A stretch of 64,000 nt of DNA from Longimicrobiales bacterium (GTDB taxonomy: Bacteria > Gemmatimonadota > Gemmatimonadetes > Longimicrobiales > Gaopeijiaceae). Positions 45,652 to 53,480 of this stretch are shown here, one piece after another. The notes beneath the pieces are model-generated. The model made no database searches. It was given only the letters and a program-made list of their open reading frames with translations, and was not told the DNA's origin. Position 1 is the stretch's first letter. Each line of letters opens with the position of its first letter. The stretch lies in the NCBI GenBank assembly GCA_029245345.1, contig JAQWPM010000019.1, positions 1 through 64,000 of the forward strand, written 5' to 3'. Made by a program: the position numbers and the translations under genes.

Positions 45652-46250
45652 TGTTCACGGGAATCGTTGAAGCCATGGGCGAAATCACGGCTACTGAAGA
45701 CCGCGAGACGACGCGGACTTTCACGGTCCGGGCGCCGGGGCTCGCTCCATCACTGTCGCTGGGGGCTTCGATATCGATCGATGGTGCGTGCTTCACCGCG
45801 GTCACCATTGATGGGGGTGACTTCACCGTTGATGCGATCGGGACGACGCTGGAGCGAACCGTGGCCGCGTCCTATGCAATCGGCACGAGGGTCAACCTCG
45901 AGCGGCCCATGCAACTCGGCGCACGCCTGGACGGGCACTTGGTCCAGGGACACGTGGACGGCGTCGGCCACCTCGTTGAATCGATTAAGTCCGGCGAATT
46001 CTGGCTGATGGACTTCTCGATTCCCGAGGATGTTCTCGGGCTCACCGTAAAACACGGATCCATCACGCTCAACGGGGTAAGCCTCACCGTGAGCGAATTG
46101 CCCGCGCCTGGTGTGTGCCGGATCGGTGTGATTCCGTTCACTCACGAACACACCAACCTCGGCATTCTCGAAGCGGGAGACCGCATCAACATCGAGGGTG
46201 ATATGATCGGCAAATACGTCGGCAGAGTCCTCGCTTCTCGTGACGACTGA
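45651..46250 (+). CDS. ribE: riboflavin synthase alpha chain
   Basis: 199 residues from the ATG at 45651, with AGGAG upstream. Two homologous lumazine-binding barrels are present. The first starts MFTGIVEAMGEITATEDRET and contains SISIDGACFTAVTIDGGDFT and ERPMQLGARLDGHLVQGHVD. The second contains GVGHLVESIKSGEFWLMDFS and HGSITLNGVSLTVSELPAPG. GHLVQGHVDG is the family signature. It dismutates two 6,7-dimethyl-8-ribityllumazine molecules to riboflavin. It is followed 18 nt later by ribBA. The normally conserved second-domain Cys-Leu-Thr is represented here by ACFTAV and VSLTVS. Confidence 0.95.
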   Translation: MFTGIVEAMGEITATEDRETTRTFTVRAPGLAPSLSLGASISIDGACFTAVTIDGGDFTVDAIGTTLERTVAASYAIGTRVNLERPMQLGARLDGHLVQGHVDGVGHLVESIKSGEFWLMDFSIPEDVLGLTVKHGSITLNGVSLTVSELPAPGVCRIGVIPFTHEHTNLGILEAGDRINIEGDMIGKYVGRVLASRDD

Positions 46251-46268
46251 CCGATTGGAGATACGGCT

Positions 46269-47468
46269 ATGAAGTTCGATCGCGTCGAAGATGCCATTGA
46301 AGACGTCCGGCAGGGCAAGATGATCATCGTCGCGGACGACGAGGATCGTGAGAACGAAGGTGACATCGTCATGGCAGCCAGTATGGTCACGCCTGAACAC
46401 GTCAACTTCATGCTCAAGAACGCCCGGGGGCTCATCTGTGTCGCTATGACCCCGGAGCGTGCAGACCGGCTCGACTTGCCACCGATGGCCGACCGGAACA
46501 CCGACCCAAAGGGCACCGCGTTCACGATTGCCGTCGACGCCCACCAGAAGTTCGGGGTCACGACCGGCATCAGCGCGTACGATCGCGCCAAAACCATCGA
46601 GGTCCTCGCAGACGAACACTCCGTGCCGTCGGACCTGACTCGCCCTGGACACATGTTCCCGTTGCGGGCCAAGGCGGGTGGTGTCCTTCGGCGCGTCGGA
46701 CAAACCGAGGCGTCGGTAGACCTCGCCAAACTCGCCGGCCTACCGCCCGTAGGTGTGATCTGTGAAATACTCTCAGATGACGGGACGATGGCGCGCCGCC
46801 CTCAACTCGAAGCCTTCGCGAAAGAGCATGGGCTCAAGTTCGTCACGGTCGCGCAGTTAGTGGCTCACCGCCTGACGCGCACCCGAATCGTGGAGCGCAT
46901 CGCGGAGGTCGACCTGCCGACGCGCCTAGGCGACTTCCGAGTCGTCGCCTACGAAAGTGTCTTGGACAAGCGCGAGCACCTCGCGCTCATCAAGGGTGAT
47001 ATCGACAAGAAGGCCAACGTCTTGGTTCGGATGCACTCGGAGTGCATGACCGGCGACGTATTCGGTTCCATGCGTTGTGACTGCGGAGAACAGCTCGCAG
47101 CGGCCATGGAGCAGATCGAAGAAGAGGGGCAGGGCGCCATCGTATACCTGCGGCAGGAAGGGCGCGGCATCGGGCTGGCGAACAAGCTCAAGGCGTACCA
47201 GCTCCAGGACGAGGGACTCGACACGGTCGAAGCCAACCAGAAGTTGGGCTTTAAGCCAGATCTTCGTGATTACGGCATCGGCGCCCAGATTCTGCTGGAC
47301 CTCGGACTGCACTCGATTCGCCTTCTTACAAACAATCCGAAGAAGATCGTCGGCCTGGATGGTTATGACATCGAGGTTACGGGGCGAGAGCCTTTGCGCG
47401 TCGTGCCGGGGAAGCATAATGAGAAGTACCTCGATACGAAGCGTACCAAAATGGGACATATCATTTGA
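46269..47468 (+). CDS. ribBA: bifunctional 3,4-dihydroxy-2-butanone-4-phosphate synthase / GTP cyclohydrolase II
   Basis: 399 residues from the ATG at 46269, with GGAG upstream. The N-terminal RibB half shows VADDEDRENEGDIVMAASMV, TGISAYDRAKTIEVLADEHS and RPGHMFPLRAKAGGVLRRVG. The RibA half shows VLVRMHSECMTGDVFGSMRC, DCGEQLAAAMEQIEEEGQGA with zinc-binding Cys residues, IVYLRQEGRGIGLANKLKAY and LLTNNPKKIVGLDGYDIEV. It makes both precursors for riboflavin: DHBP from ribulose-5-phosphate and the pyrimidine from GTP. It overlaps ribH by 4 nt. Confidence 0.96.
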   Translation: MKFDRVEDAIEDVRQGKMIIVADDEDRENEGDIVMAASMVTPEHVNFMLKNARGLICVAMTPERADRLDLPPMADRNTDPKGTAFTIAVDAHQKFGVTTGISAYDRAKTIEVLADEHSVPSDLTRPGHMFPLRAKAGGVLRRVGQTEASVDLAKLAGLPPVGVICEILSDDGTMARRPQLEAFAKEHGLKFVTVAQLVAHRLTRTRIVERIAEVDLPTRLGDFRVVAYESVLDKREHLALIKGDIDKKANVLVRMHSECMTGDVFGSMRCDCGEQLAAAMEQIEEEGQGAIVYLRQEGRGIGLANKLKAYQLQDEGLDTVEANQKLGFKPDLRDYGIGAQILLDLGLHSIRLLTNNPKKIVGLDGYDIEVTGREPLRVVPGKHNEKYLDTKRTKMGHII

Positions 47469-47953
47469 GCACTGATGGATCACACGTCGATGGTTCGAAA
47501 GGTGCCTTCGACGCCTCTGGCCGCCGGATCGCTCTCCTTGTGAGCCGATTTAACTCCGAGATCACGGACCGTCTTTTGCACGGGGCGGTTGAGTGCCTCA
47601 CCGAGCACGGAGCAGAGGAGTCGGACATTGACGTCGTGTTCGTGCCGGGAGCTTGGGAGCTTCCGCAGACAGCTGCGAAGGTGGTACGCCAGACGCGTCA
47701 CGATGCGGTAGTGGCTCTCGGGTGTGTCATTCGCGGCGATACTCCACACTTCGACTATGTGTGTAGCGAAGTCTCTGCGGGCCTCGGCGCCGTCGCGCGA
47801 GACGCCGCTATCCCGGTCTTGTTCGGCGTGCTGACCACGGACGATGCGGCTCAGGCGTTGGCCCGAGCCGGGGCTGGCAAAAACAACAAGGGCTACGAGT
47901 GCGCGATCGCCGCGCTCGAGATGATCGAAGTTTTCCGGGAGTTGGAATCTTGA
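47465..47953 (+). CDS. ribH: 6,7-dimethyl-8-ribityllumazine synthase
   Basis: 162 residues from a TTG in a TTGA overlap with the ribBA stop. Active-site motifs are RIALLVSRFNSEITDRLLHG, VDVVFVPGAWELPQTAAKVV (PGAxELP) and VALGCVIRGDTPHFDYVCSE with the catalytic His. It condenses the RibD product with DHBP and usually assembles into pentamers or 60-mers. The overlap with nusB is also TTGA. Confidence 0.96.
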   Translation: MSTDGSHVDGSKGAFDASGRRIALLVSRFNSEITDRLLHGAVECLTEHGAEESDIDVVFVPGAWELPQTAAKVVRQTRHDAVVALGCVIRGDTPHFDYVCSEVSAGLGAVARDAAIPVLFGVLTTDDAAQALARAGAGKNNKGYECAIAALEMIEVFRELES

Positions 47954-48405
47954 GTGACGATGAGACCATCAGCCTTCCGGATCGCATCGATCGGATGCGT
48001 GCGAGGGCATGGATCCTGCAGATCCACTATCGGTGGGAGAGCGCGGCATTCGACGGAACGCTTCGAGACGCCTTGGTCGATACGACAGCGACTCGGCTCG
48101 TGGCCAAGCGGCGGCTGCCCTACATCCGGGAGGTCTTGCAACTCATGGACGAGCACCTCTCTGAAATCGATGCTATGCTGCAGAACTCATTGGACAACTG
48201 GCGGCTGGAGCGACTTTCTACGATCGACCGAGCCGTACTTCGCATCGGGGCAACGGAAATCGTGTACATGGAAGATGTGCCGCCCAAAGTGTCGATTCAG
48301 GAAGGCATCAGGCTCGCGGAAGCGTACGGTGGTTCGGAGTCACCCCGTTTCGTGAACGGCGTTCTGGATGCCCTCTACAAGGGACTTCTGGAAACCATCG
48401 GGTGA
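47950..48405 (+). CDS. nusB: transcription antitermination factor NusB
   Basis: 151 residues from a TTG at 47950 (SDDETISLPDRIDRMRARAW) in a TTGA overlap with ribH. The all-helical NusB fold is seen in ARAWILQIHYRWES, LERLSTIDRAVLRIGATEIV and PPKVSIQEGIRLAEAYGGSE with FVNGVLDALYKG. It binds boxA RNA together with ribosomal protein S10 in rRNA antitermination. The ribH-nusB order is widely conserved and supports the assignment. It is followed 16 nt later by a glycosyltransferase. Confidence 0.94.
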   Translation: MSDDETISLPDRIDRMRARAWILQIHYRWESAAFDGTLRDALVDTTATRLVAKRRLPYIREVLQLMDEHLSEIDAMLQNSLDNWRLERLSTIDRAVLRIGATEIVYMEDVPPKVSIQEGIRLAEAYGGSESPRFVNGVLDALYKGLLETIG

Positions 48406-48421
48406 CGAACGAGGACGGGCG

Positions 48422-49540
48422 ATGAAGATCCTGGTCGCGAACTGGCTGGACCGGGAGAACCCGCAGGCTGGCGGTGCTGAAGAGCACTTGCACCAGATCT
48501 TCGGGCGACTCGTTGCACGAGGTCATGACGTGACCCTCCTTTGCTCCGGCTGGAAGGGCTGCAGGCAGAGGACCGTGCTGGACGGCATTCAGGTTCATCG
48601 CTCCGGGGCGCGCTACACCTTCTCCCTAACCGGGCCCCGGTACTTCAAACGGCACCTCGCCCGCAACGATTTCGACGTGGTCGTCGAAGACCTCAACAAG
48701 GTCCCGCTTTTCACCCCCTACTGGACCGACGCTCCAGTCGTGCCGCTCGTTCACCACCTGTTCGGGACGACCGCCTTTCAGGAAGCTTCGTTCCCGCTCG
48801 CTGCTGCGACGTGGCTCCTGGAGCGCACCATCCCACAGGTCTTCAAAGGGATGCCGAGTATCGCGGTGTCCGAGAGTACGAAAGCGGACTTGATCGGGCG
48901 GGGACTCAAAACCGACATCGAAGTGATCACCAACGGGATCGATCTGGAGAAGTACTTTCCGGCTCCGCCCGCCCAGAAGGCGGCGGATCCCACGTTGCTG
49001 TATTTGGGCCGAGTGAAGAAGTACAAGGGCATCGACCTGTTGTTGCGCGCAGTCGCTCGCCTTGAGGAGGAAGGCCTCCGCCTGCGCTTCAAGGTCGCGG
49101 GTACGGGTGATGCGCGTGCCTCGCTCGAGGCTCTCGCGGTGGGACTGAACATACAAGACCGAGTGGATTTCCTCGGCTTCGTCGACGAAGAAACAAAACT
49201 CGAGCTCCTGCGGACTTCCTGGGTGCATGGCCTGACGTCGCCCAAGGAAGGGTGGGGAATCGCCAATTTGGAGGCCGCCGGATGTGGCACGCCCGCAGTG
49301 TCGAGTGATTCGCCCGGACTCAGAGAATCCGTCGTTCATGAACGCACGGGGCTGCTCGTCCCACACGGTGATATTGGTGCGCTGGCAGAAGCTCTGGGGC
49401 GCCTCGTGAGGGAGCCCGGCCTGCGCGCGGAGATGGGCCGTGCGGCCCGTGCCTTTGCCGAGTCATTCTCGTGGGATGCTTCAACGGAGGCCACCGAACG
49501 CTTCCTCACGCGGGTGGTCGGCAACTCACAGCCCGGCTAA
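48422..49540 (+). CDS. family 4 glycosyltransferase
   Basis: 372 residues from the ATG at 48422. The N-terminal GT-B half has NWLDRENPQAGGAEEHLHQI (the acceptor-side glycine loop). The C-terminal half has LLYLGRVKKYKGIDLLLRAV, FKVAGTGDARASLEALAVGL and the E-x7-E motif SPKEGWGIANLEAAGCGTPA, typical of GT4 retaining enzymes. It transfers a sugar from a nucleotide or phospho donor to an unknown acceptor, perhaps a lipid or exopolysaccharide. No other glycan genes are nearby, so the pathway is open. A T-run (TTTTTT, 49543-49548) follows its stop. Confidence 0.9.
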   Translation: MKILVANWLDRENPQAGGAEEHLHQIFGRLVARGHDVTLLCSGWKGCRQRTVLDGIQVHRSGARYTFSLTGPRYFKRHLARNDFDVVVEDLNKVPLFTPYWTDAPVVPLVHHLFGTTAFQEASFPLAAATWLLERTIPQVFKGMPSIAVSESTKADLIGRGLKTDIEVITNGIDLEKYFPAPPAQKAADPTLLYLGRVKKYKGIDLLLRAVARLEEEGLRLRFKVAGTGDARASLEALAVGLNIQDRVDFLGFVDEETKLELLRTSWVHGLTSPKEGWGIANLEAAGCGTPAVSSDSPGLRESVVHERTGLLVPHGDIGALAEALGRLVREPGLRAEMGRAARAFAESFSWDASTEATERFLTRVVGNSQPG

Positions 49541-49586
49541 CTTTTTTGTGCAACATCCGTCATTCTGTCAGTCCGGAGGCTACCTC

Positions 49587-49931
49587 TTGAGAGTTCAGAT
49601 CGCTCAGCGACACTGCGATGTTACCGATGACGTTCTCCAACGGACCGAAGACTTGGTCCAAAAGCTCAACAAATATGAGCCCCACGTTGGCACCGCCGAG
49701 GTGGTATACAGCGAAGAGAAGCACACCAAGCACATTGAAGTAATTCTCCATATCGACGGAGCCGCCCCGATCGTCGCCAGGGCTGAAGAGAGGGAGTTTC
49801 GCTCAGCTCTCGATAGGGTCCTCGACAAATTGACCCGGATGCTCAAAAAGCAGCGGGGACGCCGGACCGATCACCGAGCCCCGAAACTGTCCGAGGTGTC
49901 GACAGATCTCTCGGAAGCGTCGACTGAATAG
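49587..49931 (+). CDS. hpf: short-form ribosome hibernation promoting factor (HPF/RaiA)
   Basis: 114 residues from a TTG at 49587, with GGAGG at 8 nt. A longer frame upstream overlaps the glycosyltransferase. The fold is seen in RVQIAQRHCDVTDDVLQRTE, AEVVYSEEKHTKHIEVILHI and the basic helix ALDRVLDKLTRMLKKQRGRR, which contacts 16S rRNA in HPF. The short Ser/Glu tail (LSEVSTDLSEASTE) is not the long-HPF dimer domain. It stabilises inactive ribosomes in slow growth. The neighbouring hprK and PTS genes echo the proteobacterial rpoN-hpf-ptsN cluster. Confidence 0.9.
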   Translation: MRVQIAQRHCDVTDDVLQRTEDLVQKLNKYEPHVGTAEVVYSEEKHTKHIEVILHIDGAAPIVARAEEREFRSALDRVLDKLTRMLKKQRGRRTDHRAPKLSEVSTDLSEASTE

Positions 49932-49981
49932 ACTGATGAGTATCGGTTCCGGATCGCATAGCCTGTGAGGACTTCCTGAGC

Positions 49982-50920
49982 TTGAACAGTGTAGGAATCG
50001 GAGACATCCTCGAAGCCAAGAGCCAGACGCTCGGCCTTGAGGTGTTGACCCCAGATGTGTCCCTGGACCGCGCCGCTTCTGATCCGGACATCACCTCGCC
50101 CGGATTGGCCCTCGCGGGACACACAACCCGGACTCCATTCGGTCGAATGTGGGTCTTCGGTGAGACTGAGATGACGTACCTCGAGGGACTCGACGAGGCC
50201 GAGGCTCGGTCGCGGTTGCGCGACCTGTTCGCCTTCGACGTCCCCGCCGTGTTCATCACCAAGGGACAGGTGGTGCCTGAGTATTTCATCGAGGAAGCGC
50301 AGAACGCCGACGTGCCGGTACTTCGATCCAGTGAGAGCACGAAGTACTTCTATGAGCGGATAAAGTCGTTCCTCGAACGGGGGATGGCACCGCAGACGAC
50401 ACTCCACGGCTCCCTCGCAGACGTTTACGGCGTGGGCCTGCTCTTCGTGGGAGAGAGTGGCGTCGGGAAGTCCGAGTGTGTCCTTGATCTTGTGGAGCGG
50501 GGCCACCGACTGGTCGCGGATGACCTGGTCCTTGTCACGAAGCAAGGAAACGACGTCCTCATCGGTCGTGGGCACGAACTGCAAAAGCACCACATGGAGA
50601 TCCGGGGGGTCGGGATCATCGATATCTCGGCGATGTTCGGTGTCCGGGCGATCCGGCAACAGAAGCGGATCGAGGTCATCGTCTATCTCGAAGACTGGAA
50701 CCAGGAGGGCAACTACTCGCGGACCGGACTGGAAGAGGAGTTCGAGGACATTCTCGGGATTCAGATACCGAAAGTCACGGTGCCTCTGAATCCCGGAAAA
50801 AATATTACGGTGATCGCCGAAGTGATCGCTATGGATCATCTCTTGAAGTACTCCGGCGTCCACTCAGCCCGACGTTTCGACGAAAAGATCCGTCAGTACC
50901 TGGAGCAGGATTATGAGTGA
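49982..50920 (+). CDS. hprK: HPr kinase/phosphorylase
   Basis: 312 residues from a TTG at 49982. The N-terminal domain (residues 1-130) binds substrate or dimerises; the catalytic part has Walker A GLLFVGESGVGKSECVLDLV, then HRLVADDLVLVTKQGND and the HprK signature MEIRGVGIIDISAMFGVRAI. A C-terminal KNITVIAEVIAMDHLLKYSG matches the family end. It phosphorylates or dephosphorylates a regulatory Ser on HPr. The HPr gene 2.3 kb downstream has that Ser (GKSIMG), so the pair is likely functional. It overlaps the IIA gene by 8 nt. Confidence 0.95.
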   Translation: MNSVGIGDILEAKSQTLGLEVLTPDVSLDRAASDPDITSPGLALAGHTTRTPFGRMWVFGETEMTYLEGLDEAEARSRLRDLFAFDVPAVFITKGQVVPEYFIEEAQNADVPVLRSSESTKYFYERIKSFLERGMAPQTTLHGSLADVYGVGLLFVGESGVGKSECVLDLVERGHRLVADDLVLVTKQGNDVLIGRGHELQKHHMEIRGVGIIDISAMFGVRAIRQQKRIEVIVYLEDWNQEGNYSRTGLEEEFEDILGIQIPKVTVPLNPGKNITVIAEVIAMDHLLKYSGVHSARRFDEKIRQYLEQDYE

Positions 50921-51299
50921 AGGCGCCGCCATCGGAGTCGTGGTAGCTCATGGCGCTATGGCCGAAGGATTGGTTTCCGCGGCCAAGAAGATCGCTGGAG
51001 CTCCCGCCGAGGCGTTGATCGCCCTTTCCAACGATGGCAAGAGCCCAGTCGAGCTCCGAGCGGAATTGGACTCTTTGGCTGGAAACAATCGAGCGGTGGT
51101 CTTCGTGGACCTTCAGTCCGGAAGCTGTGGCATGGCAGCTTTGTCCTGTTGTAAAGATTCGGTCCGGCGTGTCGTAATCTGCGGCGTCAATCTCCCGATG
51201 ATTCTCGACTTCGTATTCCATAGCGAGGAGCCGCTTCCTGATATCGTGGCGAGAGCCGTGGAAAAGGGCCAAGCCGCGATCGCGCCGGTCGGCAGCTAG
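50913..51299 (+). CDS. mannose-family PTS IIA component
   Basis: 128 residues from the ATG at 50913 overlapping hprK. The phosphoryl-accepting His is in GVVVAHGAMAEGLVSAAKKI, near residue 13, matching EIIA-Man. The core continues VVFVDLQSGSCGMAALSCCK and VVICGVNLPMILDFVFHSEE. It takes a phosphoryl group from HPr and passes it to the IIB encoded next. The fold is the EIIA-Man/DhaM type rather than PtsN-like. The adjoining IIB, IIC and IID genes support a complete permease. Confidence 0.92.
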   Translation: MSEGAAIGVVVAHGAMAEGLVSAAKKIAGAPAEALIALSNDGKSPVELRAELDSLAGNNRAVVFVDLQSGSCGMAALSCCKDSVRRVVICGVNLPMILDFVFHSEEPLPDIVARAVEKGQAAIAPVGS

Positions 51300-51313
51300 T
51301 ATGGGTTCACCGC

Positions 51314-51793
51314 TTGTCGATTGAACTGTTTCGGGTCGACGAACGACTGATCCACGGTCAGGTCGTCATAGGCTGGGGGCACCAGGTCCGCCCGGATCGA
51401 TACGTCGTTGTCGACGACGAACTCGCGTCGAGTGAATGGGAACAGGATCTATATCGGCTTGGAGCCGGTACGGCCGACATCCTCTTTGTGGACACAGCGG
51501 GCGCGGTGTCCCGGATCGCCGAGTGGTGTGACGACGAGCCGAGGACGATCCTGCTGACCCGCGACGTCACAACGATGTGCCGGCTCGGGGACAGTGGAGC
51601 ACTTCGCGACCAGTCCGTGAACCTCGGGGGGATTCATCACGGCCCCGGTCGTCGCGAAGTGCTCACCTATCTGCACCTCACAGAAGCGGAGATGGATGAC
51701 CTGAGAGCCCTTGAGGCTGGGGGCGCGAAGGTTACCGCCCGCGATCTTCCAGACGCACGCGAGGCCCCCCTCTCTCAGCTTGTGGGCCGGTAG
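51314..51793 (+). CDS. mannose/sorbose-family PTS IIB component
   Basis: 159 residues from a TTG at 51314, 14 nt after the IIA stop. The signature IELFRVDERLIHGQVVIGWG contains the phosphorylated His of the family (RLIHGQ). The rest fits IIB-Sor: RPDRYVVVDDELASSEWEQD, ILFVDTAGAVSRIAEW and NLGGIHHGPGRREVLTYLHL. It relays phosphate from IIA to the sugar at IIC/IID. It abuts the IIC gene. Confidence 0.92.
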   Translation: MSIELFRVDERLIHGQVVIGWGHQVRPDRYVVVDDELASSEWEQDLYRLGAGTADILFVDTAGAVSRIAEWCDDEPRTILLTRDVTTMCRLGDSGALRDQSVNLGGIHHGPGRREVLTYLHLTEAEMDDLRALEAGGAKVTARDLPDAREAPLSQLVGR

Positions 51794-52453
51794 GTGGAAC
51801 TCCTCTACATCGGGCTGCTAGGAGGCCTCCTAGCACTTGATACGACGTCCGTCGGGCAGTTCATGTTTTCGCGCCCGTTGGTGGCAGGGGCCGTCACAGG
51901 TTGGGTACTGGGCGACCTCTCGCTCGGCTTGACGATCGGCGTCGTCCTCGAGACCTACATGCTCGTTTCCTTTCCTAGCGGGGGCGCTCGGTTCCCGGAT
52001 GGAACCACCGCCACTGTCGTCGCAGTCGCAGCCGCGTCGGTGGTGCCCAGCGCGGGAGCTTTGCCGTTGGCGGTCGGAGCAGGCCTTTTTTGGGGCCAGG
52101 TCGGCGGATGGTCGGTAACGACGCTCCGGAAACTGAACGGGCGTCTCGTTCCGGAGTCCTCAGATCCATCTGTGACCGTCCGTAGGGTAACCCTCGTTCA
52201 GTTGAGTAGTGTGCTCTTGGACTTCCTCCGAGGGGTGATTGTGACCGTCGTGGGAGCGGGCCTCGGACGGTTGGTCGTCTCTGCTTTGGCCGACTCGTGG
52301 CCCCTCGCAGAAGCTCCGTCCCTGGGACTTCTAGTTGTCGGTGGCGCGGTCTCGGTAGGCATCTTACTTCACGACCTGGGCGGCTTTCGCAAGCGCCGCG
52401 TGTTGTTCGTCGCTGGGCTCGCGCTGGGCATCATCGGGGCGCGCTTTTTATGA
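51794..52453 (+). CDS. mannose/sorbose-family PTS IIC membrane component
   Basis: 219 residues from a GTG immediately after the IIB stop. Hydrophobic throughout with about six helices, and family motifs LLGGLLALDTTSVGQFMFSR, PLVAGAVTGWVLGDLSLGLT and SFPSGGARFPDGTTATVVAV. It is shorter than E. coli ManY (about 266). It forms the sugar channel with IID. Overlap with the IID gene is ATGA. Confidence 0.88.
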   Translation: MELLYIGLLGGLLALDTTSVGQFMFSRPLVAGAVTGWVLGDLSLGLTIGVVLETYMLVSFPSGGARFPDGTTATVVAVAAASVVPSAGALPLAVGAGLFWGQVGGWSVTTLRKLNGRLVPESSDPSVTVRRVTLVQLSSVLLDFLRGVIVTVVGAGLGRLVVSALADSWPLAEAPSLGLLVVGGAVSVGILLHDLGGFRKRRVLFVAGLALGIIGARFL

Positions 52454-53202
52454 GCCCTCCGCTGACCCGCTCCACTGTGATCTCGGCCTTCTTGCGGTCC
52501 TTTTTGATCCAGGGATCGTGGAACTACCGCACCATGATCGGGAATGGCTTCGCCTTTGCGATGCTGCCGGCGCTGAAGCGGATGTTCGGGGACGACCCAG
52601 AGGCGTTGGACGCGTCGCTACGACGCCATGTGAACCATTTTAATGTGCATCCTTACCTATCCGGGCTGGCATTAGGTGCCGCGCTCCGACTCGAAGCTGA
52701 TGGCACCGACGCGGAAACAGTGACGCGGTTCAAGATGGCCATACGCGGCCCCTTGGGAGGCCTGGGGGACGCCTTGGTCTGGGCAACCTGGCTGCCCGCT
52801 GTATCGATGCTTGCCTTGGCCCTGTGGTGGGTCGGAACGCCGGACTGGATGACGGTGGTCTTCTTCTTAGTGCTTTACAACGCGGGGCACCTGGCCTTAC
52901 GAGTGTGGGGCTTCCGCAGCGGTCTCCGAGAGGGTCGTGAGGTGGCGCAGGCGTTGACCCGCGCCAATCTCGTCAACATCCACGATCGCTTACGAGAAGC
53001 GGCGACAGTGATGATCGGACTCCTTGTCGGGGTCGCCTTGGCGAGCCCGACGGGGCTCGTACACACTGGACTGCCTTGGGCTGCCCTGGGGATGCTAGCC
53101 TTCGTCGTCGGACTCAAGATCGGTCATCGGATCTGGAGGCCCACGGCAATCGCGGTGGTAACCGCCATCGCGAGCCTTTCCACTTGGGGAATTGTGACGT
53201 GA
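52450..53202 (+). CDS. mannose-family PTS IID membrane component
   Basis: 250 residues from the ATG at 52450. The N-terminal LRSFLIQGSWNYRTMIGNGF, the conserved FNVHPYLSGLALGAALRLE and MAIRGPLGGLGDALVWATWL match IID-Man, and the C-terminal region holds several transmembrane helices. It is slightly shorter than typical IID (about 280). IID partners IIC in substrate passage. Its TGA overlaps the GTG of ptsH. Confidence 0.9.
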   Translation: MSPPLTRSTVISAFLRSFLIQGSWNYRTMIGNGFAFAMLPALKRMFGDDPEALDASLRRHVNHFNVHPYLSGLALGAALRLEADGTDAETVTRFKMAIRGPLGGLGDALVWATWLPAVSMLALALWWVGTPDWMTVVFFLVLYNAGHLALRVWGFRSGLREGREVAQALTRANLVNIHDRLREAATVMIGLLVGVALASPTGLVHTGLPWAALGMLAFVVGLKIGHRIWRPTAIAVVTAIASLSTWGIVT

Positions 53203-53480
53203 CCGAACAGGCACGGATAGAAGAGGAGGTCCAGATCGTGAACCGGGCCGGAATGCACGCGCGCCCGGCCGCTGAATTTGTGAAGCTCGCCGGGGGGTTT
53301 GCCGCGAACGTGACCATCGAGAAGGACGGCTTGGAAGTGAACGGAAAGAGCATCATGGGTGTTCTCATGCTTGCCGCAGAGCAGGGGAGTACGCTCAAGC
53401 TTACCGCCAGTGGTGAGGACGCCGAGGCGGCTGTGGAAGCTCTCGCGGACCTCGTGAAGCGGGGCTTCGAGGAAAACTGA
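53199..53480 (+). CDS. ptsH: phosphocarrier protein HPr
   Basis: 93 residues from a GTG in a GTGA overlap with IID. An upstream frame lies in IID. The active-site His is in VNRAGMHARPAAEFVKLAGG. The regulatory Ser is in NGKSIMGVLMLAAEQGSTLK, the target of HprK. It carries phosphate from Enzyme I to IIA. Both phosphorylation sites are intact. It overlaps ptsI by one base. Confidence 0.95.
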   Translation: MTEQARIEEEVQIVNRAGMHARPAAEFVKLAGGFAANVTIEKDGLEVNGKSIMGVLMLAAEQGSTLKLTASGEDAEAAVEALADLVKRGFEEN